A stretch of DNA of 64,000 nt from CAWJPY01 sp963844865 (GTDB lineage: Bacteria > Acidobacteriota > Thermoanaerobaculia > Thermoanaerobaculales > Sulfomarinibacteraceae). This document shows, one piece after another, positions 54,073 through 63,227 of this stretch. Both the position numbers and the translations under genes were made by a program. Position 1 is the first letter of the stretch; every line of letters starts with the position of its first letter. The notes under the pieces were generated by a model. It saw only the letters and a program-made list of their open reading frames with translations. It searched no databases and was not told the DNA's origin. The stretch spans positions 310,001 through 374,000 of the forward strand of contig CAWJPY010000005.1 of assembly GCA_963844865.1 (NCBI GenBank). Direction: 5' to 3'.

Positions 54073-54464
54073 CGGTCGCCCCTGATCGCACGTTGCTCCG
54101 AAAGCCCCGGAGAGGGTGCCAGGCACCGTCGCAGGCGCGTCGAGAGCCGCGGTCGCCACAGCTCCGGGGGTGCCTGGCTCCCGCTTTGACCCGTCCGACG
54201 CGCTCATCAACCTCCAGTGCCGCTCATCCCCTCCCCTGTCGATGGGAACATCCAATGGCATTCGGAATCGATCCCAATTGAGAAACCGCAACGGGCGCCG
54301 CAACCTTCAAGCCCGGAGAGACCGGCCAACAGGCACGCCATCAGTAACTTCCGCGCCAAGGTGTGACCGAGCGCACTGACCGTCGCGGAGGACGGGCGCA
54401 CAGTATCTGCGAGGAACGGCAGACCCTCCGGCCACGTGCCGGACGACGAGGAAAGGATCACGCC
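54073..54464. repeat. Gene-free spacer with palindrome family copy F
   Basis: Bases 54115-54195 are a copy of the dispersed family: GGTGCCAGGCACC at 54115-54127 and GGGTGCCTGGCTCCCGC near 54168-54184, but the inner part has diverged from copies C and D. Bases 54359-54377 repeat the block GGTGTGACCGAGCGCACT found at 41975-41993. The promoter of the next gene may lie near 54380-54440. Confidence 0.75.
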
Positions 54465-54791
54465 ATGGCGGTGCCAAGGTCACGTCGTTTGCGGCTCCTG
54501 GACAGCCTGCGCCAGACGCTGAGCGAGCTTCTCCACACCCGGGTGCGGGGTGCGGCGCGGCGCACCGGGTCCGGAGTGCCCTGTGACACCAGCACCATCT
54601 ACACGCTGGCGGCATCAGAGGCCCCTGACCTTCTGGACCAGCTCCTGCTCGTGCACCAGCGCGCGAGCGAGGAACGGGGGGAGGCGGTGGCTCCCCGGCC
54701 GCCCGCCGACCTCGACGACGGCGAGCGCCAGCGCATGCTGTCCGCCGTCCGGGCCACGGTGAGGGAGTCCGGCGCCCGCTTCAGCACCTGA
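54465..54791 (+). CDS. Small protein of unknown function
   Basis: 108-residue soluble, basic protein that I do not recognise. The N-terminus is Arg-rich and helical (RSRRLRLLDSLRQTLSELLH), the middle has a lone Cys and the helix SEAPDLLDQLLLVHQRASEE, and the C-terminus is acidic then helical (DDGERQRMLSAVRATVRES). ATG 54465 follows GAGGAAAGGA, a good ribosome binding site, which supports a real gene. It converges with plsC, with about 20 bases between the stops. Confidence 0.6.
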   Translation: MAVPRSRRLRLLDSLRQTLSELLHTRVRGAARRTGSGVPCDTSTIYTLAASEAPDLLDQLLLVHQRASEERGEAVAPRPPADLDDGERQRMLSAVRATVRESGARFST

Positions 54792-54813
54792 TCCGTCGCC
54801 TCGACGGCGGCGA

Positions 54814-55585
54814 TCACATGGCGGAAGCGATCGCGGCTCGAGCTTCCTCGAGCAACGATTGAAAGTCCTCCTTGTCACGGCCCTCCACCGGGATCGGCGG
54901 ATGCAGGATCAGGCGCGCCCGTCCCGGCTTCACGTCCAGCTGGCCGGCGGCAGGATGCGACGCGTGCCGACGATGGTCACGGGCAGCACCGGCAGCCCGA
55001 GGTCGAGGGCGAAGCGGAAGGCCCCGGTCTTGAAGCGCAGCAGGCTGCCGTCCGAGCTGCGCGTCCCCTCGGGGAAGAACAGCACCGACGTGCCGCGAGC
55101 GATGCGCTCCTTGGCGGCCTCGATCGAGGCAGAGCCTGCATCCGCTGGGAACGATCGATGAAGATGTGGCCGAGTCGGGCGCAGGCCACTCCGAGCACCG
55201 GCACTTTCCTCAGCTCCTGCTTCATGACCCAACGGAAGTCCATGCCGAGCCATCCGTACAGGACGAGGATGTCGAACTGGCTCCTGTGGTTGCACACCAC
55301 CACGTAGGACTGGTCGGGGCGCACGTTCCGCCGACCTTCGACCTTCACCCTGACCGGCGTGATGAGGGCGACCAGACGCCCCCAGACCACGCCGGTCAGG
55401 CGGCCGGCCAGACCGGGGGGAAGGACGAAGCTGAGCAGGACGGCGAGGCTGCCGAAGAGGACGGTGGCGATCCCGAGCAGCGGAGCGAACACCAGGTACT
55501 TGTACGGCTGATACAGGGCCCGGGCCGCGCGGCTGGGCCAGCGATCGTGGTCGCGGGAGGCGTTCGTCACCGTCATCGCGCTCAT
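54814..55585 (-). CDS. plsC: 1-acylglycerol-3-phosphate acyltransferase (PlsC), frameshifted
   Basis: Lysophosphatidate acyltransferase of the phospholipid pathway, membrane-bound. The N-terminal piece (from 55585) has two hydrophobic segments and the catalytic NHRSQFDILVL (NHx4D). The frame changes near 55140, after which the second motif appears in another frame: SVLFFPEGTRSSDG. A second change near 54960 (at CTGCCGCC) restores the C-terminus to a TGA at 54814. Joined, the protein has a normal length of about 255 residues. Both breaks are one- or two-base indels, suggesting sequence error. ATG 55585 is the likely start. Confidence 0.85.
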
Positions 55586-55673
55586 ACTAGCCCGGACCGC
55601 GGCTCGTGCGTCGACTGGGACGCGGGCGCGGATCGAGGAAGTGCTATCCTTCCCGACTCGAGGAGAGCACGCC

Positions 55674-57586
55674 GTGGTCGACCGTTTCTACATCACCACC
55701 CCGATCTACTACGTCAACGACATGCCCCACATCGGCCACATCTACACGACGTCGGTGGCCGACGTCGTGGCCCGCTACCGCCGCCTGCCGGCGCCGGGTG
55801 CGCTTCCTGACCGGCACCGACGAGCACGGCCAGAAGATCGAGCGGGCGGCGCGCCGGCCAGGGCATCGAGCCCCTGGCGCTCGCCGACCGGGTGGTGGCG
55901 CGCTACCACGAGCTGTGGCGCCACTCGAGCATCTCCCACGACGACTTCATCCGCACCACCGAGGCGCGCCACGAGCGGGCGTCGCGGCCATGATCGAGCG
56001 GATGACCGCGCCGCCGGCGACATCTACGTCGGACCGCTACGACGGGCTGGTACTGCGCCGCCTGCGAGACCTTCTACACCGAGAAGGAGCTGGTCGGGGG
56101 ACGGCCGCGCGACCTGGACCACGGCACGCCGGTGGAGTGGAAGTCCGAGGAGAACAGCTGTTCTTCCGGCTCTCGGCGTACGCGGAGCGGCTCCTCGACG
56201 TGGTACCGCGGACAACCCGCCTGCATCCGGCCCGAGACGCCGCTGCAACGAGATGCGTCGCTTCGTCGAGGGCGGCCTCACCGACCTCTCGATCTCGCGG
56301 GCCAACCTGCGCTGGGGAATCCCGTTCCCCGACCATCCGGGCCAGACGTGGTCTACGTGTGGCTCGACGCCCTGACCAACTACATCAGCGCGCTGGGCTT
56401 CGGCGGCGAAGACGCGGAGCTCTACGGCCGCTTCTGGCCGCGCCGACCTGTCCACCTGGTGGGCAAGGACATCCTGCGCTTCCACACCGTCTACTGGCCC
56501 GCCTTCCTGATGTCCGCCGGCCTGCCGCTGCCCACGGCGGTCTTCGCCCACGGCTGGTGGCTGCGCGACGAGGCGGAAGATGTCGAAGTCGGTGGGCAAC
56601 ATGGTTCGGCCCGACGCACCTGATCGACCGCTTCGGTGCCGACGCATTGCGCTACTTCCTGGATGCGTGAAATGGCCTTCGGCCAGGACGCCTCGTTCTC
56701 CGACGAGGCGTTCCTGGACCGCTTCAACACCGACCTCGCCAACGACCTCGGCAACACCGCCTCGCGGACGCTGGCCATGGTGGGTCGCTACCTGGAGGGA
56801 CGGGTCCCGCCTCAGGCCGCCGAGGGCGCGGTGCCGACCAGCGTCGCGGACACGGTGGCCCGCTACCACACCGCTGTGTCGGATCTGGAGCCGCACCGGG
56901 CGCTGGAGGCTGCGTGGCAGCTCCTGGCCGTCATCAACGGCTTCATCCAGGAGCGCGCGCCGTGGGCCATGGCCAAGCGGGCGTCTGACCGGCCACAGCT
57001 CGAAGCGACCCTGTACACCGCCATGGAGGGCCTCCGCATCGCCGCGGTGCTGACACAACCGGTCATGCCCGCCATCAGCGCCCGTCTGCTGCGCCAGCTC
57101 GGCGCCTCCGACCTACCCGCCGACCTGAACGACGGCACGGCCTGGGGGCGGTTGAGCCAGGGTGCGAGCATCGGCGACGCCGAGCCCCTGTTCCCGCGCG
57201 TGGACGTCCAGGCCTACGTGGCGGGCGAAACGTCCAAGGAGGAGAAGGTGACTGACGAGAACCAGGTGAGCATCGACGAGTTCGCCCGGATCCGGCTGGT
57301 GGTCGGGACGGTGGTGGAAGCGGAGCGGGTGCCCAACTCCAAGAAGCTGGTGCGGATCATGGTGGACCTGGGTGAGGAGGCGCCTCGCCAGCTCGTGGCC
57401 GGCATCGCCGAACGGTACGAGGCGAGCACGCTCGTCGGCCGGCAGATCGTGGTCGTGTCCAACCTCAAGCCGGCCAGGCTCATGGGCGTGGAGTCCCAGG
57501 GCATGCTCCTGGCCGCCACCGTCAACGGCGACCCCTACCTGCTCGGCGTGGACGAGAAGGTCCCCAACGGATCCGCCATCCGCTAG
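55674..57586 (+). CDS. metG: Methionyl-tRNA synthetase, multiply frameshifted in this sequence
   Basis: Class I aminoacyl-tRNA synthetase that charges tRNA-Met. The start GTG 55674 begins VVDRFYITTPIYYVNDMPH, with the HIGH-type signature PHIGHIYTT. Between about 55790 and 56670 the frame changes more than ten times, yet every conserved piece is present in order: RFLTGTDEHGQKIE, RYHELWRHSSISHDDFIRTT, DLSISRANLRWGIPFPDHPG, VVYVWLDALTNYISALGF, KMSKSVGNM and LIDRFGADALRYFL. From about 56665 one frame runs to the stop through the anticodon domain and the C-terminal tRNA-binding OB-fold (RIRLVVGTVVEAERVPNSKK). Most breaks fall in short C or G runs. Loss of this essential gene is implausible, so sequence error is favoured. 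Confidence 0.9.
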
Positions 57587-58011
57587 GCAACGACCCGCGC
57601 TTCGGGAGCACCAGAGGGAGTGCCCGGCACCCCGTCGGATCTCCCCAGCGAGCGCTGCCGCGGATCGCGGTCGCTTTCTCTGATCTCTGCCGCCGTTCGC
57701 TGACGCTGAACCCTGCCACCGTCACGGTCACTGACCACCGGCGCCGCCCCGGGTCCCTGTCCCCGTCGCTGACCACCGTTCCTGTGCCCGTCGCTGTCAC
57801 TCGCAGCACACGATGCACCGGATGCCCGCCCCGTCCTCGATCAACCCTCGGGCGGGTGGCCGCTCCGCGCCTCTGCGTTTCCCCCTCTCCCCGGACGGGC
57901 GGTGGCTTCGCGTCTCTCTTGCGCCTCCGCGTCTCGGGGTTCTGTCCTGGGGGGAGCGGGGGCTTGGCGCGTCCCCGTTCTGCTCCTCTCGCTCAGCTCC
58001 TGCGTGACACC
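57587..58011. repeat. Gene-free spacer: half palindrome, micro-repeats, CTCTGCG repeats
   Basis: Spacer between convergent metG and folA. Bases 57600-57645 are a half copy of the dispersed palindrome family (TTCGGGAGCACCAGAGGG, GTGCCCGGCACCCCGTCGG). Bases 57650-57800 are micro-repeats of the CGGATCGCGGTCGCT and CCGTCGCTGACCACCG kind. Bases 57860-57950 contain degenerate CTCTGCG units like those at 43870-44020. No gene is supported. Confidence 0.7.
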
Positions 58012-58506
58012 TCAGGCCCGCTCGTAGACGAGGAAGCTGTAGGGGTAGGGGTTGCCCTCGTCGGCCTCGTGGTCCTCGCGCGACACCAGCCGCCACGCCT
58101 CCCCGTCCAGCTCGGGGAAGGTGGTGTCGCCCTCGATGTCGGCGTGGATCCGGGTGAGGTAGACGCGGTGGGCCACGGCCATGGCCTGGCGGTAGATCTC
58201 ACCGCCCCCGGCCACGAAGACCTCGTCGTCCCCGGCGCCGACCGCCACCGCGACCGCCTCCTGGAGCGAGCTGACCACGACGACGCCTGGAATCCCCAGT
58301 GCGGGGTCCCTGGTGACCACGACCATGGTCCTGCCCGGCAGGGGCCGGCCCACCTCCTCCCATGTCCGGCGGCCGACGACGAGGTGGTGGCCCATGGTGG
58401 TGCGCTTGAAGTGGCGGAGGTCCGCGGGCAGGCGCCAGGGCAGGCCGCCGTCGCGACCGATCACGCCGTTGGCGGCCGCCGCCACGATGATGGAGACGGT
58501 GCTCAC
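58012..58506 (-). CDS. folA: Dihydrofolate reductase
   Basis: 164-residue DHFR that regenerates tetrahydrofolate from dihydrofolate. Signature: NGVIGRDGGLPWRLPADLRHFKR with the catalytic acidic residue in PADL, then TTMGHHLVVGRRTWE and the NADPH-binding VFVAGGGEIYRQAM. Length is normal. GTG 58506 overlaps the thyA stop by four bases, so the two are coupled. The kdsC-thyA-folA order places thymidylate synthase (which makes dihydrofolate) directly before the enzyme that recycles it. Confidence 0.96.
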   Translation of the reverse strand: MSTVSIIVAAAANGVIGRDGGLPWRLPADLRHFKRTTMGHHLVVGRRTWEEVGRPLPGRTMVVVTRDPALGIPGVVVVSSLQEAVAVAVGAGDDEVFVAGGGEIYRQAMAVAHRVYLTRIHADIEGDTTFPELDGEAWRLVSREDHEADEGNPYPYSFLVYERA

Positions 58507-59297
58507 ACCGCCACCGGGGCGCTGATGTGGGGGTGGGGATCGTAGCCCTCGAGGGCGAAGTGCTCGTAGCGGAAGGCGAAGAGGTCCCGCACCGAAGGGT
58601 CGAGACGCATCCGCGGCAGCTCCCGGGGGGTGCGGCCGAGCTGCAGCCGGGCCTGCTCCAGGTGGTTCGAGTAGAGGTGGACGTCCCCGAAGGTGTGCAC
58701 CAGCTCCCGCGCCTCCAGGTCCGTCACCTGCGCCACCATCATGGTCAGCAGGGCATAGGACGCGATGTTGAAGGGCACCCCCAGGAACATGTCGGCGCTG
58801 CGCTGGTAGAGCTGGCAGCTCAGCCCGCCCTGCGCGACCCAGAACTGGAACATGACGTGACAGGGGGGCAGGGCCATGGCCTCCAGATCGGCCACATTCC
58901 AGGCGCTCACCAGCAGGCGCCGCGACTCCGGCCGGCGGCGGATGTCGTCGACGACCCGCGTGATCTGGTCGATGCGGCGTCCGTCCGGGGCCCGCCATCC
59001 TCGCCACTGGGCCCCGTAGATGGGCCCCAGGTCGCCGTCGGGACCGGCCCACTCGTCCCAGATGGTCACCCCGTGCTCGTTGAGCGACTTCACGTTCGTG
59101 TCGCCGGCCAAGAACCACAGCAGCTCGTGAACGATGGAGCGCAGGTGCAGCTTCTTGGTGGTCAGCAGGGGGAAGCCGCGGGTGAGGTCGAAGCGCATCT
59201 GCCGGCCGAACAGGCTGAGGGTCCCGGTGCCGGTGCGGTCGTCCTTGTCGACGCCCTCGTCGAGGATGCACTGCAGCAGGTCCAGGTACTGCCTCAT
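58503..59297 (-). CDS. thyA: Thymidylate synthase ThyA
   Basis: 264-residue thymidylate synthase, the classic bacterial length. It methylates dUMP using methylene-tetrahydrofolate. Motifs: DDRTGTGTLSLFGRQMRFDL at the N-terminus, the catalytic Cys in ALPPCHVMFQFWV (near residue 147), CQLYQRSADMFLGVPFNIAS and HLYSNHLEQ. ATG 59297 overlaps the end of the kdsC-like gene (ATGA). Start is fixed by length and by overlap. Confidence 0.97.
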   Translation of the reverse strand: MRQYLDLLQCILDEGVDKDDRTGTGTLSLFGRQMRFDLTRGFPLLTTKKLHLRSIVHELLWFLAGDTNVKSLNEHGVTIWDEWAGPDGDLGPIYGAQWRGWRAPDGRRIDQITRVVDDIRRRPESRRLLVSAWNVADLEAMALPPCHVMFQFWVAQGGLSCQLYQRSADMFLGVPFNIASYALLTMMVAQVTDLEARELVHTFGDVHLYSNHLEQARLQLGRTPRELPRMRLDPSVRDLFAFRYEHFALEGYDPHPHISAPVAV

Positions 59298-59872
59298 CTC
59301 GCTCCGCCCTCCGGGGGCGGGGAGCCGCCATCCAGCCACGGGCTCACCAGCTCCCCCCACCTGCCCTGGGCCTCCAGCAGGAGCTCGGCGACCTCACGCA
59401 CCGCCCCTCGCCCGCCCGCCGCCGCACAACGGTGGCGGCAGCGCTCGACCACCTGGGGCGCGGCCTCGGCCGGACAGGCGGAGAAGCCCGCACGGACGAG
59501 CAGGGGCAGATCGGGCAGGTCGTCGCCCATGGCCGCCACCTGGTGGTCCTCCACCTGGACCAGACGCTCGAGCTGATCCAGGCCTGCCGCCTTGTCGGCG
59601 ACACCCTGCAGCACCAGGTCGTCCCGCACCCCCAGCTCCCGGCAACGGGCGGTGACCATGTCGCTGCGGCGGCCGGTGAGCACCGCCACCTCGATGCCGC
59701 CGGCCAGGAGCAGCTTGATGCCCAGGCCGTCCCGGGCGCAGAACTGCTTCACCACCTCGCCCGTGGCCGAGTACACGAGACGACCGTCCGTGAGCACCCC
59801 GTCCACGTCCAGGATCAGCAACCTGATCGGCTCGAGGAGGGCGCCGAGCTCGTCGGAGATGGACCTCAGCAT
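59294..59872 (-). CDS. kdsC: KdsC-like HAD phosphatase
   Basis: 192-residue HAD-superfamily hydrolase of the 3-deoxy-D-manno-octulosonate 8-phosphate phosphatase type, which supplies Kdo for LPS. The catalytic Asp motif is LLILDVDGVLTDGRL (near residue 20), followed by KQFCARDGLGIKLL, the second motif VLTGRRSD and the metal-binding MGDDLPDLPLL. No cap domain, as expected for KdsC. ATG 59872 is the start. It heads the operon with thyA and folA. A related nucleotide phosphatase role cannot be excluded. Confidence 0.9.
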   Translation of the reverse strand: MLRSISDELGALLEPIRLLILDVDGVLTDGRLVYSATGEVVKQFCARDGLGIKLLLAGGIEVAVLTGRRSDMVTARCRELGVRDDLVLQGVADKAAGLDQLERLVQVEDHQVAAMGDDLPDLPLLVRAGFSACPAEAAPQVVERCRHRCAAAGGRGAVREVAELLLEAQGRWGELVSPWLDGGSPPPEGGAR

Positions 59873-60409
59873 GAGGGAATGGTAGCAAAGTGGGAGTCGA
59901 AAGTTAGACGTGAGAAGTGAGACGTTAGACGTCCCCCCACCCGCCCTCGTGAGGACGTGAAGCCACCGCCCGCCCGCCCTCGTGAGGCGTGAGGGCGTGA
60001 GGGCGTGAGGGCGTGAAGAGTCAGAAGTCATCCGTTCGAGGTGAGAAGTTCCTCCACCCACCCTCCCCACATCGAAGCGCACTCCCGGGCAACAGCGACA
60101 CACCGGTCTCAGAGCGCCTCCCCCTCACTTCTTACTTCCCACTCCTGACCTCTGATTCCTCTCCCCTCACCCCTAACGAGGGTGGGGGGCGGGGGCCTGA
60201 CCCCTAACGAGGGTGGACGGGCGGTGGGCCTCACGGGCTGGTAGGGCGGGCGGGCCTGACGGGGCGGGGGCGCGGGAGGGCCTCACGAGGGCGGCTGGGC
60301 GGGGGGCCTGACGAGGGCGGGTGGTTGGTGGGCCTCACGAGGGCGGCTAGGCGGGGGACCTCACGAGGGCGGGCGGGCGGTGGGCCTCACGAGGGTGGGT
60401 GGGCGGGGG
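59873..60409. repeat. Gene-free spacer: left arm of long inverted repeat and 27-bp array
   Basis: 537 bases without a gene. Bases 59930-60000 are degraded GTGAGGGCG units. Bases 59989-60183 are the left arm of a long inverted repeat whose right arm is 61039-61236. Bases 60171-60410 are an array of about eight degenerate 27-bp units, which in the lptE direction begin GTGAGGCCC or GTCAGGCCC and end CCCTC. The kdsC promoter must also lie here. Confidence 0.85.
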
Positions 60410-61236
60410 CTAGAACCCTTCGAGCACGGAGCTCACCAGCCCCCGCGCATACTCGGCGGCCACCTGATCCATGGCCTCGAGCTGGCGGTCGAAGTAGTCC
60501 ACGGCGTTGGGGTCGACGGAGTAGGAGATCCGTCGCGAGAAGGCCCGGTCCTCCCACAGGGGCTTGGGCTCGTTGCCGCGCTCGTCCACCAGCCGGGCGG
60601 ACGTGGCGAGGGTCATCTGGTACTCCGTGGCCCTGCCGCGGGAGTCGAAGGACACCGGCGTGACGCCGATGCTGGTGATGACGCCGGACAGGACCACGTC
60701 CGCCTCCGAGCGCTTCTCCACCAGCTCCAGGCGCCGCCGGCGCACCCACTCCGCGGTCACCGCCTCGCTCAGCCGCTGGTCCATGTCGGTCCACGAGGTG
60801 AGGTTCTGGAACCGTTCCACGTAGAGGGTCTTCAGCTCCGGCGGCAGGACGCTGGCCGTGCCCACCAGGTGATAGCCGCATCCCGCCGCCGCGGCGGTCA
60901 GGAGCATTGCCAGCAGGACGGCCCGCGCTCGCTCCTCCCATCGCGGCCTCACGGTAACACACGCCTCGGCCCCACCCATCCCCCCCGTGAGGCCCACCGC
61001 CCGCCCGCCCTCGTTAGGGGTCAGGCCCCCCGCACCCCACCCTCGTTAGGGGTGAGGGGACCGGAATCAGAGGTCAGGAGTGGGAAGTCGGAAGTACGAC
61101 GTGAGGGGGAGGCGCTCTGAGACCGGCGTGTCGCTGTCGCCCGGGAGTGCGCTTCGAGGTGGGGAGGGTGGGTGGAGGAACTTCTCACCTCTAACGGATG
61201 ACTTCTGACTCTTCACGCCCTCACGCCCTCACGCCT
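59989..61236. repeat. Long inverted repeat bracketing lptE
   Basis: Left arm 59989-60183 and right arm 61039-61236 are inverted copies of each other, differing by about eight mismatches and one seven-base indel by eye. Distinct shared pieces include AGAGTCAGAAGTCATCCGTT, GGTGAGAAGTTCCTCCACCC and ACTCCCGGGCAACAGCGACA in the left arm, each with a close complement in the right arm. They enclose lptE and its 27-bp arrays. Confidence 0.92.
60410..60952 (-). CDS. lptE: LptE-like LPS-assembly lipoprotein
   Basis: 180-residue outer-membrane lipoprotein. The signal peptide ends in AAAAGC (lipobox Cys near residue 24), followed at once by GYHLVGTASVLPPELKTLYV, the standard LptE opening. Later SEADVVLSGVITSIGVTPVS and ATEYQMTLATSARLVDERG fit the family. 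LptE plugs the LptD barrel in LPS export. GTG 60952 gives a normal signal peptide; ATG 60979 adds nine residues and has only a G-run upstream, so the start is uncertain. The gene is bracketed by long inverted repeats on both sides. Confidence 0.88.
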   Translation of the reverse strand: MRPRWEERARAVLLAMLLTAAAAGCGYHLVGTASVLPPELKTLYVERFQNLTSWTDMDQRLSEAVTAEWVRRRRLELVEKRSEADVVLSGVITSIGVTPVSFDSRGRATEYQMTLATSARLVDERGNEPKPLWEDRAFSRRISYSVDPNAVDYFDRQLEAMDQVAAEYARGLVSSVLEGF

Positions 61237-61442
61237 CACGAGGTTGGGGGGGGGGCCTCGGGCTGGTGGGTTGGGCGGACCTCACCGGGTGGGTGGGCGG
61301 TCGGCCTCACGACGGTTGGTGGTTGGGGGCCTCACCCCTAACGGGGTGGGCGGGTGGGTGGGCCTGACGGGGCGGGGGCGCGGGCGGACCTCACGAGGGC
61401 GGCCGGGCGGGGGGCCTCACGAGGGTGGGCGGGCGGCGGGCC
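60953..61442. repeat. Gene-free spacer: right arm of inverted repeat and 27-bp array after rarA
   Basis: 490 bases without a gene. Bases 60980-61030 hold one unit of the 27-bp repeat next to lptE, 61039-61236 is the right inverted-repeat arm, and 61215-61445 is an array of about eight degenerate 27-bp units. Read leftward, the rarA stop codon TGA (61443-61445) lies in the first GTGAGGCCC unit, as at the permease stop at 23480. Confidence 0.85.
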
Positions 61443-62764
61443 TCACGTCTTGCGGCGGCGCTTAGCGATGTCGGCAAGACGCTCGGCGATGCGCGCCTCC
61501 CACCCCTCGGCCGTGGGCTCGTAGAAGCGGGCGCCGACGAGCTCGGCCGGCAGGCAATCCAGGTCGGCCACCGCCCCGGGCTCGTCATGGGCATAGCGAT
61601 AGCCGGCACCGTAGCCCACGTCTCCCATGAGGCGGGTGGGCGCGTTGCGCAGGGTCAGCGGCACCGCCAGTCCCGGGCGCCGCTGCACCTCGCCCTTGAC
61701 GGCGCCGTAGGCGGCGGTAGAGCGCATTGGACTTGGGAGCGAGAGAGAGGTACACCGCAGCCTGGGCCAGCGCCAGCTCGCACTCGGGCATGCCCACGTG
61801 CTCTACGGCCAGGGCTGCCGCCGCCACCTGCTGGAGGGCGCGGGGGTCGGCCAGGCCCACGTCTTCGGAGGCCATGCGCAGCATCCGCCGCACCACGAAG
61901 CGGGGATCGGCGCCGCCCGCCAGCATCCGGCCCAGCCAGTACAGGGAGGCATCGACGTCGGAGTTCGCGGACCGACTTGTGGAGCGCCGAGATCAGGTTG
62001 TAGTGCTCCTCGCCTCCCTTGTCGTAGATCGCCGAAGCCCGTTGCGCCGCCCTCCGCGCGAGCGCCTCGTCCACCGCGTCCAGCCCCTCGCTCGCGGCCA
62101 CGGTGACCGTCAGCTCCAGGTGGTTGAGAGCCTGCCGCGCATCGCCGGCGGAGATGGAAGCCATGAAGGACAACGCCTCCGCCGTCACGCTCACCCCGCG
62201 CTTGCCGAGCCCGCGGTCCTCATCGGCCAGCGCTCGCCGCAGGAGCACCTCCAGGTCGTCCGGGCTCAGGGGCTCCAGCACATAGACCTTCACCCGCGAC
62301 AGCAGCGCCCGGTTGAGCTCGAAGGAGGGGTTCTCGGTCGTTGCGCCGATGAGGATGATGTCCCCCGCTTCCACGAAGGGCAGGAAGGCGTCCTGCTGGG
62401 CGCGGTTGAAGCGGTGGATCTCGTCCACGAAGAGCACCGTGCGCCGCCCCTCCAGGCGCCGTCGCTGGCGGGCCTCCTCCATGATGGCCCGCGCCTCCTT
62501 CACCCCGGACAGCACTGCCGAGAAGGCCACCACCTGCGCGCCGACGGCTGCCGCCAGGAGCCGTGCCAGGGTCGTCTTCCCGGAGCCGGGGGGGCCCCAG
62601 AAGACCAGGGATGGGAGCTCACCGCGCTCGATCAGTACCCGCAGCACGCCCTGGTCACCGACCAGGGCCCCCTGTCCCACGACCTCGTCGACTGCGCGCG
62701 GTCGCATCCGATCCGCAAGGGGTGCGGAGGCGCTGTCGGCCGTGAACAGGTCCGGCTGATTCAT
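61443..62764 (-). CDS. rarA: Replication-associated recombination protein RarA (MgsA), frameshifted
   Basis: AAA+ ATPase of the RarA/MgsA/WRNIP1 family, which acts at stalled forks and is related to clamp loaders. The N-terminal piece (from 62764) has LADRMRPRAVDEVVGQ, Walker A WGPPGSGKTTLARLL, Walker B LFVDEIHRFN and sensor 1 GATTENPSFELN. The frame changes near 61970, after SALHKSVR, and again near 61725, within LYRAYGAVKGE; the three pieces are collinear and include DPRFVVRRMLRMASEDVGLA and NAPTRLMGDVGYG. Removing one base at each point restores a normal protein of about 440 residues. Sequence error is likely. Confidence 0.9.
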
Positions 62765-62872
62765 GGTCTGGAGGCCACCCCCAGGTCCCTCCCACCGCGT
62801 GGAGTCACGGCAGCCATGGCGAGCGGCAGGGCCCGCGGCGCCGGGCGGCGCCGGAGCTCGACGGCCACCGAG

Positions 62873-63181
62873 CTAGCCGCCGACCCCGCCTTGCTCGGTC
62901 GGGGGCTCTTCGGCCGCGCGGCACTGCCGGCTGCAGAAGAACTCCCCGTCTCCGGAGGCCAGGGCGCGGGCGACGGGCACGTAGGTGCCGCAGTGGGCGC
63001 ACGGCACCAGCTCCTCGGGCGCCCCGCCGTCGTCCTGCCGCCGTGGGCCCCGCCCGCGGCCGGAGAAGCGACTGAAGTGGTCGGCGCCGGGCTCATCCCT
63101 GCGCAGGCGCTTCCCCCAGGCGGCGGCGATCCGCCACACCAGGTAGAGCACGGCGACAACGATCAGGACACGTCGCAGCAT
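62873..63181 (-). CDS. PP0621-like small membrane protein with zinc-finger-like C-terminus
   Basis: 102-residue protein of the PP0621 type: an N-terminal membrane helix (MLRRVLIVVAVLYLVWRIAA), an Arg/Gly-rich linker, and a C-terminal CAHCGTYVPVARALASGDG followed by FCSRQC, a CxxC...CxxxC arrangement that probably binds zinc. Function unknown. ATG 63181 is the start. It lies between rarA and the coiled-coil protein, about 100 bases from rarA and 46 from the latter, all leftward. Confidence 0.85.
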   Translation of the reverse strand: MLRRVLIVVAVLYLVWRIAAAWGKRLRRDEPGADHFSRFSGRGRGPRRQDDGGAPEELVPCAHCGTYVPVARALASGDGEFFCSRQCRAAEEPPTEQGGVGG

Positions 63182-63227
63182 ACCGCCTGGCAGTATACGC
63201 CCGGTAGGAGGGGACGACCAGCCGGCA

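Noticed and set aside
60171..60410. CRISPR array
   Set aside because: Same 27-bp tandem unit with no spacers; variation is spread along the unit.
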